This document shows positions 12,560 to 24,800 of a stretch of 64,000 nt of DNA, in pieces. This DNA comes from Vanilla planifolia (Eukaryota; Streptophyta; Magnoliopsida; Asparagales; Orchidaceae): assembly GCA_023846275.1 (NCBI GenBank), contig CM043878.1:7247501-7311500 (forward strand). The letters are read 5' to 3'. How positions within the stretch are numbered: position 1 is the first letter of the stretch; each line of letters begins with the position of its first letter. The notes beneath the pieces were generated by a model, which did not search any database, was not told the DNA's origin, and saw nothing but the letters and a program-made list of their open reading frames with translations. The position numbers and the translations under genes are program-made.

Positions 12560-13095
12560 TCTCTTATAGAGGACAATGCTACTTTGTCTAAAAAAACATC
12601 ATCCCACCTACCACCTTTTTTTTATATATGAGTATTATTTGTACTAAAAAAATAGCATATGCTTATTTTTAGAACCCATTGATTTAGAAATTTAAGATGT
12701 GATTGAACATCCATTTGTTTTTCCAGATTAAATTAGTAGATAAAGGAGTGAGGAAGCAACTTTGTGATCTCACCCCAAATAAAAAAATACAAAGTGCAAC
12801 TAAACTCTCAAGTCATGAATATTTATATTGTGGCTTGGTTATAACTGAGTATAATTGTATCATGAGTCTTAAAATTATGCATGGCATATGGTTCAAACTT
12901 GAGGTTATTTATGAAGGTTTATCTTTGTTAATGAAACCAAGGTAAACATGTTAATTCATGATTATACAATGTTCTATATGAACCCAAATGAAAGTATTAA
13001 ATCAATGTTTATTATGTTTACATATATTCATAATAGATTATTTAACCTTGGACGGAAATTTTCTTTATCTGAATAGGTATGAAAGCTTTTGTGAG
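12560..13095 (+). pseudogene. Copia gag remnant, first part
   Basis: Translation gives 'IWFKLEVIYEG' (~12880), the W.KLE..YEG motif of copia gag (UBN2/retrotran_gag_2 type), then a lysine/threonine-rich segment leading to 'LIHDY..F.M.PNES' and an 'F..IIN.L..LG..FS' equivalent near 13050. The reading frame is broken. The protein continues only after the intervening LTR copy B, at about 14890. Confidence 0.8.
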
Positions 13096-13103
13096 TGTTG
13101 TTA

Positions 13104-14887
13104 TGTTATTAACCTATAGTCATTGTATTTTATTTGATGATAACAAACCCTAAGTATTTGTAATGAATTTGATTTAGTGAATTTTTAGATTCAAAATGAT
13201 TGATGCTTGCATTCATGGGAGAGTTTAAAGAAGATAAGTTAAAGTGAAATCTCATGAAAAAATCTTAGTAAAAGTGGAAACCACCAAGAAATATTTTTTT
13301 GACATTACTTTTAGATATTCTAATTTTATTTTTAAAATATTAAACTTGATTAAAATTAGTTTTATAAGGCACAAAAATATTAACTAACTTTTATCTCTAA
13401 TATCTTTAATCACCATCTTTGATTTAAATTTTAAAATATAAATTTCTTAAACATTTGATTAATATCTTTAAATTTTATTATTTAGTAATGATTTAAATAA
13501 GAAATTTAGAATATAATCAAAACAAAAATTTAATTACCTTCCTAATAATGCATTCACCATTCGTTAGATGAGATAGTGTTCGGGTTGGCTCAAGGAATGA
13601 ATCCCGAACCCATTCAACACATTCTTATGTAGCTCAAATTAGGAGCATATTATCCAAATCACAAGTGTAATTAACCTTCCAATTACTAGTATGCACAGAT
13701 GATGAAATCCTATATGAACAAAAAGGTCATCAAACTCGACATTAGGCTGCTCAAACGAGTGCTAGAATGCATATATGGTGAAACTAGTTTTTCAAATACA
13801 CCATGTAGAACTAAATAAATTGCTTTTATTGCATGACAAATTTTTGAATTGTGGGAGTGGCATGAGTCATTTGATCGTGCATTTTTTTGATCGAACGATC
13901 ACCGTCGTATCTCATATTTCAAACTACAAATTCTTTTAGCTGTCCAATTGCGCAATGTTACAATCACGTTGTTCGTATTTTTTTCACTCGATAAGTTAAA
14001 TCCTCCTGTTCGATCACAATTCTGATCTAATGGCCCAAATCAAATGATGTATCTAAGAAGCACATATTGAATTTCGTTTGTCTAATTGCAGAGTTTTTGT
14101 AATTGAACGGTGCGATTTGATCCAATCCAATGGCTTCAACACAATGGTTCTTTTAGCTATTATTTCAAGTAGTTGGGCATTTTATTAAAATATTAATTTC
14201 TTATATTAAAAATCGTGGAAGTAGAAAATTAAATGGCTAATTTGAGTGTTTGTAAGTGCTTTTAGTCGTTAGAAATTATTTATAAATGAGAGAATTTTTT
14301 AGCAAATTTTTTGATAAAATTTTTATAAAATTCTAAAGAAGAATTCTCAAGTCACAACCTTGAAGCTATTAATAGTCGTTACTAATCGTCACCTCCTAAC
14401 ATTGCGTTTTTCTTCAACGAATCTAAATTTCTTGATTCATCCTCCAATAAGCTAAGCTCTCATTTTCTCATTTTATAACTGATTAAAATAAAATAATTAT
14501 ACCTTGTTAAATATTTTGTCAAGCATGGGAATTTATTTGTGTAGATTTTAATTGTTGTTTTCTTTCTTCTATTTTGCAATTTTATTTTGATTATAAGGCT
14601 ATTGTAACCTATTTTATGTTCTTTTTATAAGAGTTTAGCCTACTATCTTTTGACGAAAGGCATATATAGTTTCTTTTGTGACTAATTTTTTTCTGGGGTG
14701 GACGTAGGCTTGATTTTAAGCCAAGCCACCTAAAAATCGCTTGTGTATACGTTCAAATTTTGTATCTTATTATTTCATTATTTCTAAAGCTTTATTATTA
14801 AAATAAAAATCAACATATTTTTAATAATTTTTTTTAATTATGGCAATTCATCCCCTTTTATTGAATAATATTTTAAATTTTTTTCAC
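13104..14887 (+). repeat. Copia LTR copy B, nested inside gag
   Basis: Starts TGTTATTAAC and soon has 'tttgatgataacaaa', a word common near the start of Sirevirus LTRs. It shares the terminal landmarks of copy A ('ttttgacgaaaggc', 'gtggacgtaggcttg', 'ccacctaaaaatc'). It interrupts gag: sequence before it ends in the gag core and sequence after it resumes with 'SLDELLSELTNEM' at ~14940. There is no internal domain of its own, so it looks like a solo LTR. A clear target-site duplication was not seen and borders may be off by some bases. Confidence 0.7.
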
Positions 14888-15700
14888 AATAATATGATCC
14901 TCTAATGACTATTATAAAGAGTGTAAAAGACATTTCATTTATTTCACTAGATGAGTTACTTAGTGAACTTACCAATGAGATGGAGATCACAAGAAGAAAT
15001 CATTAAGAGATCTTGGTAAAGAAGGAGAAGATGAAAAAGTAAGTGTCTATTACTTTTATAACCAGTTCCACTTTAGATTCTAACACATCCATTTCTATCA
15101 AGGTAGCTCTCATCTTGAGAGTTCTTCTAGATTATATAAGAAGTAAAATGTAGGGGGAAATTTTAGTTGAGATAAGAATACAAAGGAAAATATGTCACAA
15201 CTAGAATATGTTGTATGTCATGAGTGTAAATTATCTCAACACATTAGGACAAAGATCCCTCGTTAAAAAGAAAGAGTAGAAAAGTATAAGAAATAAAAGA
15301 AGAAAAAGAAGAAGAAGAAAATAATGAAGATCTCATTTAATGATTTAGATAGCTCAACATTCTATGAGAAAGACTAGAAGAAGAATCTGATATGTATTAT
15401 GACTGAAAAATCTGATAATTCAAATGATGATGAGATATGCCCCACTTCTTCTTCATCATCTTTAGATATTGATTATGAAAAATAATATATTGATGTTTGT
15501 GTGAAATAAGAGAAGCTAATCTCGAAGTACACAAAGTTAAAAAAAGAGCATGAGGATGTTTAGGCTTATGTGAACGTCTAAATGAAAAGAATACAAAATA
15601 ATTATAGGAAGTCAAAATTGTAAGAGATTAATGGCTAACTTGATGATTAAAAATACATTGTTACCTAAAGAATTAAATGACTTGAAAAACATGCATGCAT
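14888..15700 (+). pseudogene. Copia gag remnant, second part, with zinc knuckle
   Basis: Picks up the gag reading after LTR copy B with 'SLDELLSELTNEM' (family: SL.EL.G.L...E), followed by a lysine-rich linker and a CCHC-like knuckle at 15216-15257: Cys-His-Glu-Cys, four residues, His, four residues, then Ile in place of the last Cys. An acidic and serine-rich stretch near 15400-15470 precedes a second knuckle. Stops are frequent. Confidence 0.75.
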
Positions 15701-15771
15701 ATTATCAAACCTTTTTCTATAGATTTGTTTGAGATAAATCTTTTTTTATTTTATATGTTCAAGGGATTAAG

Positions 15772-15813
15772 TGTAGCTATTGAACAAAGAATGTTCATAT
15801 TGTCTCTCATTGC
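15772..15813 (+). pseudogene. Second zinc knuckle with Cys-to-stop change
   Basis: Read in frame this is Cys-Ser-Tyr-stop, four residues, His, four residues, Cys. The spacing is exactly CX2CX4HX4C, with the second Cys codon (TGT/TGC) now TGA. The zinc site is recognisable from spacing alone. Confidence 0.75.
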
Positions 15814-15959
15814 AAAATCAAGAACTACATTAATTCCAAGCTTCTTAGATTTGTATGGATAAGAAAATATAGCATAATGTGTGTTAATATTAAGACATAT
15901 AGGTCCCCAAGACAAATGTTTGATTTTATGTTATAGGCATGTTTCCTTTAAGAAGCAAG

Positions 15960-16330
15960 GAAGGTATGTGATATCTAGATAATGGTTACTCTAAACACAT
16001 GATTGGCTATGCTTCATTATTCATCTACTTAAAGCAGTATGGTGGAGATGAAGTTACCAAGGGTGATAATTCCAAGAAAAAAGTTACTAGAATAGGAACC
16101 ATGGGAACTTCTCAAATCATTATATACAAAAACCTTATTCTAAAAGATTTGTAGCATAACCTTTTAAGCATTAATCAATTAAGTGACTTTGGTTTTATTG
16201 TTGTGTTTAATTCTAGAGAGTGTGTTATTAGTAATGATATCATTTTGCTTATTTTTGCACATAAGAAAGATAATACAAATGTATTATATTTACACATAGT
16301 TAAGCTTTGTAGACTAGAGTGACTCACATC
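15960..16330 (+). pseudogene. Copia aspartic protease remnant
   Basis: 'YLDNGYSKHMIG' at 15972-16007 matches the copia protease active-site region (W.LDSGCS.HMTG) with Ser changed to Asn and Cys to Tyr. Downstream 'NLLSINQLSDFGF' at ~16160 matches the conserved NL.S..QL.D.G region. A TAG stop precedes it. Confidence 0.8.
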
Positions 16331-16339
16331 ACATGATAA

Positions 16340-17240
16340 AAATTTAGAACTATGCCATAAAAGATTGTGTCATCTAAGTAAATAATCACTTAAGAAAATG
16401 ATGAAGTATGGCTTAGTTAGAGGTTTACCTTACATTTATTAAAGTAGTGACCATGTGTGTAGACCTTATCAATTTGGAAAAAACCTAGGTTTCCTTTGAA
16501 ATTTGAAAAGAAAATATCCATTAAAAGACCACTAGAACTCTTGCATCTAGATCTATTTGGTTCAATTAGTCTTAAAAGCCTAGGAGGTAGGAGATATGGA
16601 TTAGTTATGATTGATGATTTTTTAAGATTTTCATGGACATTGCTTCTAAGGAAAAAGAATGAGGCCTTTGAAAAATTTGTGCATTTAGTTAATAAGTTAG
16701 AAAACAAACTTGTTTTATCCTTTGTTTTAATTAGAAGTGATAATGGAGATGGACTTTAAAATGAATTATTTACTAATTTTCATGAGATTCATGGAATTGT
16801 TCATACATTCTTATCATCAAAGACTCCACAGCAAAATGAAGTTGTAGAGAAAAATAATATGCCATTACTAGATATAACCAAGCGTATATTTAATGAATAC
16901 CTTGTACCAAAATACTTTAGACTAAGGCTATTAATATAACATGTTATGTGTTAAATAGGATAATTTGAATACCATTATTAAATATTTTACCTTATGATCT
17001 TTTATATGATAGGAAACCAAATAAATCATGTTTTCACATATTTAGATGAAAGTGATTCTTTCTAAACAATCACAAAAATAGCTTAAACAAAATTGATGTA
17101 AAATCAGATGAAGATATTTTTTGAAGTTATTCAATAAATAATAGAAATTATAGAGATGTATAACTAAATAACTTTGATTATAGAGGAAACAAGCTATGTA
17201 AAATTTGATTATATGTCTTCTAAAGCTTTTTGTAGTCAAC
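16340..17240 (+). pseudogene. Copia pre-integrase and integrase remnant
   Basis: The longest clean segment, 16496-16757, has 'RPLELLHLDLFGSISL' with the first catalytic Asp, 'YGLVMIDDFLRFSW' and 'IRSDNGDGL' with the second Asp (family IRSDxGxEF). 'KTPQQNEVVEKNN' at ~16825 matches the TPQQNGVxERKNR motif with the third catalytic acid. An 'IF.GYS'-like end lies near 17110. Integrase upstream of RT places it in Ty1/copia. Stops at 16756 and after ~16930 inactivate it. Confidence 0.85.
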
Positions 17241-17249
17241 AATCATTTA

Positions 17250-18500
17250 ACTAATTAAATAAATTAGAAGCATTAAGCCTCACGGTTGAATTAATGGACA
17301 AAATGTAACATTTTGAATTTCATGGAAATAAAATTTATTTATCATTTATAATTTAAAATTTTATATTTTTTTTATTGAAATGTTAATTTTTGTAGTACAT
17401 TGTATTGTGGTAAGATCATAAGAATCTTATAGTATAATAGAAAGTGTAGTGAGATAACTTCACTTCAAAAAGATAATATAATATTATATGGATCATTATA
17501 TAAATATAATCAATTAATGAATAGAAATATCATCTCAAGGTAATAAACAATTCCAAGAGGGTGAGAAAAAGGATTATATAATCATATAGTATCTAGTGAT
17601 AATTGTACAATATCATCAAGTTAGAGAAAAATGTCAAATAAGAAGAATCAATACAAAAGACAAATGAGAATCATATAGTATGACAAAAATATATTAATAT
17701 ATGATCAAATAAATAAAAATAAAGTGGACTATAATCTAAATGTATTTTAAAAGAATATCTAAATTGATAGTAAAGTTCATAAATAGGTTGTAAAAGTATG
17801 ATCAAAATATGAGAGCATAACAAAAAAAATCATGATCAATTATAACTTAGAAAAGAAATACAATAATTAGATCATTCAAGTATGATAAGTGACAACATAC
17901 AATATGAAGTAAAGAGTGTTTGAAAATAATCAATTAAAAGGTGTAATATAGAACGATGAGTGAAATAGTATAAGTATAATTAGGTAAATATTAGTGTTGC
18001 ACATGAAATTATCTATTACTATATAATAAGAATATGTATTAATAATATTTCATATAAATATGATAATAAAGTTATAGTATTATAACATGAAAAAACTAGT
18101 AGTAGATTTAAGAAAATATAAGTACTATATAATATGGGATAAATATCATAATAATATGATCATATGAAGATTAGTATCATGGTGAATAAACATCCTAGTC
18201 TCATTAATATAAAGTAAATTTAGACTTCTATCAAGATTTAATTTAGAACCTATAATACTAGAGATGATTAATACATTATTAGAAAATGTGAAAGAATACC
18301 ATACAAATTAAGATTAGATGATATGTGTGATATTTTAAAATTATTCAAAGATTAGTATTGCAATGTTGTAGTATAGATTATTAAGTAGAATATGTGGTAA
18401 TATATTAAATACTAAGTATAAAATCATATAAAATAATTTTTATCACAATCAATTTCATACATAAAAAATATAAAGTTTAAGACAAACCCTATATAAAGCA
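17250..18500. repeat. AT-rich dispersed repeat (related to 27930-28570)
   Basis: Full of 'catataaatatgataataaag'-type words. A stretch near 17950-18080 can be aligned with 28370-28500. There is no coding domain. It lies between the integrase and RT parts of copia-like pol, so it probably belongs to something inserted there. Confidence 0.4.
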
Positions 18501-19759
18501 TTTTAATAGAAGAAGGAATAACTCAAACTTTATATTGCTATCTAAAAAATAAAAATTACTATATGAGTATACCTTTTTTGGCAATGATGTCTTGTAATTT
18601 TATTGGAGTTGGTATGCGAAGCCCCAAAGATGAAAAGAGCGATAAGGTGGTGGTTTAGATTATAAGAGAAGCTTTACTTAAAAGGTAGCAATATAGTAAG
18701 TTAGGTTTTAAAGCCTTATTAAGAAGGGTGGCAAATTGGTGATTTGATTAAGAGAGTGAAAGAGTGAGTGAAACTTGAGGGTGTTAGTGAAGTGATAATT
18801 TGTTTGTTTGTTGGTTCTTCTGATGGAAGGTCTCTCATAAGAGAATTTGGTTATTGACTCTCTCGATGAAAGGTTTCTTACCTTTAATCCTTGTCTTTCA
18901 TAAGAGGATAGGAAGTTAAAATTTTTCTATTAGAATTAGTACATACTTTTTATTCATAAAAGTAGAAGTACATAAATAAGAGAAGTTTGTATTCTAAAAT
19001 ATTCATCTTCATGTTCATTATGAACATCCCTATTTATAGGGACCTTAGGAGTTGATCAATAATTTTTTAAAAATAAAAAATAACTAAAAAAAACAATAAA
19101 ATTAATTGATATAAAGTTTTTCTTAAATTAGTCATGTGTTTTGGGCAATAGTAATGGTGAGTAGTGAAATTGTGGGGGTGCGATCAATGAGGCATGGGTG
19201 AAATATGTAATGTTTTGGTTCAGCTTTGCTAGGTGGCATGAGTGCATCATTTTGAGTTTTAATTTTGATGGATAGTGTAGGTGGAGAGGCATTGAAGCTT
19301 TTGGTTTGCTTTTGGGTTAGCATGGGTCAGAGAGAATCAGCAGGTTGACGAATAAATGCATATATGGATCAGGTTGATGTGGGTCAAGAGGGTCATTGAG
19401 TTTCTAGGCTCAGTGTGTGTCAAATAAGCACTAGACAAGTGATGATGACAGTTAATGATGGCGATGGTAGTGGCTATTGACTACAGTTGATGGACAGTAG
19501 CAAAGACAATCCAAAACTCAATTTGAAGCTTTTTAAAGTAATATGTAACAAAATTTTTAATCAACAAAATTATGATATGGCTACAAAAATTGTTTGGACA
19601 TAGAGCAAAAATAGTGGAGATAATCATAATAAAAAATAAAGTGTTGTGGTCGATCCCTCTAGTTGACAAAGATGACTCATCGAAATATGATTTGACTCAA
19701 GTATGACTCTAAGTTCAAATGGGACTAGTGCAATGCTAGCGGTTGTAAGCTAATATTAG
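18501..19759. other. Unassigned DNA with a minus-strand TATA-like box
   Basis: Less AT-rich than its surroundings in parts. On the minus strand a CTATAAATAGGG box lies at about 19028-19039 and could be an LTR promoter, but no partner LTR was found. No coding domain is recognised. Confidence 0.3.
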
Positions 19760-20640
19760 ACGTTCCTATGTCACTCATTATATTAAGATATTATCCCTTT
19801 AGATTATCCTATATTATCTCAAGTAAGCTATTCTTTATTTTAATGATTTGTCTTTTAAGACATCAATTAGTACATACTCCTTACCCTCTTTGATCCTTGG
19901 TGTCATTAATGTATCTCTCAAATCGCATCAAACTAGTTAAGTTCAACTTTGATATCAAATATGATATTCTGATCTCACTATATTAAAGTATTATCCTTTT
20001 AAGTCATCTTATACTATCTCAAAGAGGTATTGCCCCTCAAAAGAAATCTTAATATTTTAATATTATGATATCTCATATAAATAATATAATCACTCTCTTA
20101 TTAGCCATTATGAGATAAGTCATCTTTATACACCTCTACCTAGAAGCCAGTGAAGGGCTGCTCTTTACTTTAGTGATTATCCATTCAAGACATTAACCAA
20201 CACTCACTCTTTGTTCTCTTTGGTCATAAATGTCACAAGCCTACTAATTTCTACTTGGTTTATTATCAAACCACATTGGTCAAGTGAGTTTTGGCTCTAA
20301 TATGAAATGTGATATTTTGATCTTATAATAATGAGGTATTATCATCTTAGAATTTTTCACATTAATCTAATAGGTTTTACTTTTAAAAGATATCTTAATA
20401 TTTTAAAATCATGACATCTCATTTAAAAACTATAATTACTCTTTCAATAACCAATATGAGATAACTTAATCTTATAACCTTTCACTTAGAGCATACTCTA
20501 AGCTATTCTTTTTACTTTAGTGATTCCTCTCTTAGGTCATCATTTGGTACTCACTCCTTATCCTTTTCAATCCCAGGTGCCACTGTCATACATAAAATCA
20601 TCTAATATGACATGAGATGAATATATATTAATAAGATATT
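19760..20640. repeat. Three diverged ~335 bp tandem repeat units
   Basis: The word 'gctattcttt(a)ttttaatgat' and the following 80 bases recur at about 19828, 20158 and 20502, at spacings of 330 and 344 bp. Other shared landmarks are 'tgatattttgatctta' and 'atgacatctcat', which recur at comparable positions in consecutive units. The units are clearly diverged. Such arrays can come from LTR-LTR recombination in a short retrotransposon or from a satellite. Confidence 0.65.
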
Positions 20641-23160
20641 ATACAAGATAATGAATTCATATTAAATGATAAGCCAAAATAATAACAAATTTAGGCAAAT
20701 ATGAGTATCATATAGTACAAAAAATAAGAATTTATGAGTATGATTAATAAAAATTAAAATAATTTTAGAACCTAAAATATATAATAACTAAAAAATTGAT
20801 ATCAAGACAAGTCTAATTGATAATAAAGTGTTTGACTAAGAGGACAAAAGGTGAAGAGGCATCTACATGAAAGGAAATAGCTATTATATACATATAAAAA
20901 GGATTAAAATGTAAAGAGATGTGAGAATAAATATAAAAGAAGGGTTGATAATGACTTAAAAAGGATTTTAGACAAACAAATTTGGAAAAGCTACTTTTAA
21001 CAAGGTACTAGAAAGAAGAATAGTGAAGGACAAAGAGATTTTGAGGGTTTGGAAAAGGTTTTGTGCTAGAGTTTAAGCAAAACTAAAAAAAACTTCAAGT
21101 AAGATCTGTACATTTGAAGTTGAGATAGACAAGCTTTCTCTATGCTTATATGTTTGATGTATTGCATAATGTAGGTTAAAGATCTTAAAGATTAAAGAAC
21201 ATTGAATTGATGATGTCTATACTTATAGTCATATTTGATATATGTTGTAATACTGTATGTATGTTGCAAGCTATATGAATAAAAACTTGGGTGATGATTT
21301 TACAAGATATTTTTGAGGATGATTGATATATGTTGAATTGTAATGATTTATCTTTGTTACATTTTCACATGAATCTTAAGCATGCTAAGTTGTAGTAACT
21401 TTCACGATATAATAATAAAAAAGGAAATGGATGTATTATTTTAAAGTTGAATGGAAGATAATATAAGCAAATTAAAATAGAAGAAAAAGAAGAACAAAGA
21501 AAAGAGAAAACAGTGTTTGTGATTGGAGGGCAAAAATTTAAAGATTAATATGTTAGATAGTTGTCTAATATGGTAACAATACATTTTAGAATAACAATTC
21601 TGAAGATGAACCAAATAAGTCATTATATCTAAACTGTTTAAGTTAAAATAATATATTATTAAACATACATAATCATTATGTAATGCCTAAGGAAATCTTA
21701 AATGAAGAGAAAAGATAAAGGAATGAGCAATAGTATTAGATGATAAAAAGTTAAGTAAAAATATAAGCTTTTATTTGAGATGTGTTTTATAATTATTTTG
21801 CTCACTTATTTCATATGTTACCATTCACATGTTCTTATCTCATAATATTGATTACATTTGACCATGCATATGATTATCCAAATTTGTTATACTTTTCAAT
21901 ATGTGTATATTTTTGTCACTAAACTAGTATTGATTAACTTATGTCTATTTTGTCCTAGCACTTATAAGATTAAATAGAGCATCACATGTGATTATAATAG
22001 AGAAATGAGGACTTGATCATGAATAACACATTTAGAAAATGTGATTCAATAAGATGTGAAGTTTTTTTATTATATTATTTGAGAAAAAGGCATGCAATAG
22101 TAAGTTGTATTAGCTCTTGGTTATTTAAAATTATGTTAGGAACTTATGTTTTTAAAATTTTGTTTTAAAGGTTGATATTTAACAAATAATGATTTTATTT
22201 ACTTTCTCATTAATTTCAACAAGACTTTTCTTTAGAAAGAGGCTTCCATTATTACATAATTTTAAATTAATTTATAAAAAAGAAATATTTGAAAGAAATA
22301 GTTGTCGTGATATCAAAATTTGAGAAGGGCCAGTGAGGGGTCACCATGCAAAACCAAGGATGAAAAAGAAATGATAGAGATATAAATAAATAAAAGTTAT
22401 TTAAAGATCATCTTAGTGGACTCCTATCAATCCAAAGGTACGAATTGATAATACTAACCCGGCTTTGCCCGTTGATTCTTGTGTTTTGGACGGTTGTGAT
22501 TATCAGAAATGGGAGATCCGTGGCATCGATATCTTTTTCCTGAAAGAGTCCAACCAACCCTCATACATTTAGGATATTTATTGGCTTCATATTAGCTACT
22601 AATGATATAAAAAATAATTTAATCAGTAAATCACAGTTGTACCATAATAATTTACACATCTATTTTTTTCTCTGATATATCTTATTAGCCATGATCAATG
22701 CATACTCATTCTTGAGAAGTCGTAGAATGCATCTTCATATTTACTTTGAAGCACATAAATCATAAAATACATATTTATTTCTTTTTGCATGTCCATCATT
22801 GATCTTGAATTGTGCTCCCCTTTTTTGACAAATTCAAATAAACTCTTTCACAAGAATTAATTAACACATCATAAAACTTGCACTAATGGATTATCTTGCA
22901 TGATAATGAGTACAGCCTCAATCTACTTGCTAAAAAAATAGTTATTAACTAGCATGTACTTTTTGTTACACTTTATTGATGAGTTATAACTCACATAAAA
23001 GTAGTCATATTTTATCAAATCTCCAAGACTTAAATCTGAACATTATCTTTAATTTTCTCTAAAAAATTAATGAATTTCATCCTTGTATCATTAATAACCA
23101 TTAAGTATAGGAATTTTGTTTAATAATTTTTGGTCTTAATTCCATAAATTATTTCTATCT
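20641..23160. other. AT-rich intergenic DNA
   Basis: No gene or transposon domain recognised. A short GC-richer island at about 22440-22560 stands out from the surroundings but has no recognisable coding or RNA content. Confidence 0.4.
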
Positions 23161-23169
23161 AAGTCATAG

Positions 23170-24770
23170 GTGAGGTGGAAGAAAGAATAAAGATTGGGAG
23201 TTCAATCAATCAAGTTACACATGCTCCAAGTTTTTAACTACTTTAGTCGTTGAAGCTTTTAGTGATGATTCATGGGTAGTTGCCAAGAATGAACAACTAA
23301 AGTAATTTAAAAGAAATCAAGTGTGGAACTTAGTACCAAAACCTAATGACCAAATTATTACTAATATTAATTGGATATTAAAAAATAAGTTACATAAAAA
23401 TAGAGAAGTAATTAAAAATAAATTTAGATTTGTTACAAAAAGTTATAATCAAATTAAAGGAATTCATGTGAAAGAAATTTTTATTCCTCTTGTAAGACTT
23501 AAGGCAATAAGAATTCTTCTTACATATGCTTACTATAAAGGTTTAAAATTGTGTTAATTAGATGTTAAAAATGTATTTTTAGATGATACAATAATGAAGA
23601 AGTATATGTAGAGAAATCCTTAGGATTTGAGATTCATAATAAAGTAGTTCATGTATATAAATTAAAAAAGGTTCTCTAAGATTGAAGTGACCTTTACATT
23701 CATGATATAAGAGATGGTATGTGTTTCTTATTTCAAGTGAACTTGTTAGAGGAACAGTAGAAAACACCTTATTTATGTTGAATTTAGACAAATGACAATT
23801 AGTTTACCAATTATATGTTGATGATATTATATTTGGAGCTACACATGATAAAACATGTGAAAAATTTGCAAAATTTATGAAGTTTGAAATAAGTATGATA
23901 AGTGAGCTAACCTTCTTTTTAAGACTCCAAGTTAAGCAAATTAATGAATGTATTTCTATTCTAAAAATCAAATACTTAATGTAGTTGCTTAAAAGATTTA
24001 GCCTTGACAACATGAAGGCAAGGAAAACTTCAATATGAATAGGTACTTATACAAAAATTTAATTGGAAAATAAATTAAAATAAGAATATTTAGATATATG
24101 ATTAGTTCATTATTATACCTTACTATAAGTAGATTAGACATAGTATTTGGTATTGGTTTGCATCCTAGATTTGAAGCAAGCCCTAAAGAGTCTCATCTCA
24201 AAGTCATTAAATAAATTTTTAATTATCTTATAAGCATAAAATCACATAATTTATGATATCCCTAGTTTGAACTAAGTTTTCATTTTTTTGTTTACGTAGA
24301 TATTGACTTCGTTGGAAACTAAACTAATCAAGCAACACTTCAAGGATGTGTCAACTGATTGGTGGTTAATTTATTTCTTAGGCTAATCATATATAAAATT
24401 ATGTTGTTTATTCACAACCAAAACTAAATATATTGTTGTAGGAAGTTGTGTAGCAGAAATGATGGAGATTAAAAAGGAATTGATGAATTATGACTTAAAC
24501 ATCCCAATATATTATGATAATGCTAGTGTGATCTATCTCACAAAGAATTGTTTTCAACATTCTTGGATTAAACACATTAATATTACATATCATTTTATCA
24601 GAAAACATGTTGAAAAGTAACATATTTAATTATCTTTACTTTATTATGATCAATTAGTTAATATTTTTTATGAAATTATTATCTTCTGAAGGTTTTACAA
24701 GATTTAAATCGATCTTATGAATTCTTAACCCCTTTGAATGATTACAAAAAATAAGGACAATTTGTTAGAA
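23170..24770 (+). pseudogene. Copia reverse transcriptase and RNase H remnant
   Basis: The 23321-23554 segment reads 'WNLVPKPNDQIITNINWI', then the 'NKLHKN..VIKNKFRFVTKSYNQ' region and 'IFIPLVRLKAIRILLTYA', the copia RT N-terminal half. The catalytic YVDD motif is at 23814-23825, followed by 'IIFGATH'. RNase H marks follow: a 'DFVGN' segment (~24305), 'IYYDNASVIYLTKN'-like residues (~24510) and a tail reading to ~24600. Internal stops are common. It resembles the Sirevirus lineage of the gag/integrase block at 12.5-17.2 kb and may be the 3' part of the same element, separated by about 6 kb of repeats. Confidence 0.85.
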
Positions 24771-24773
24771 TTC

Positions 24774-24800
24774 AAAAAGGGAGCTATTATGTTAGTTATT
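24774..24800 (+). other. Polypurine tract and putative 3' LTR start
   Basis: 'aaaaagggag' at 24774-24783 is a polypurine tract in the position where Sireviruses carry AAAAAGGGGGAG. It is followed at 24790 by TGTTAGTTATTAG, a plausible LTR start. The following sequence does not align clearly with LTR copies A or B, so the 3' LTR is either from another family or lost. Confidence 0.5.
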
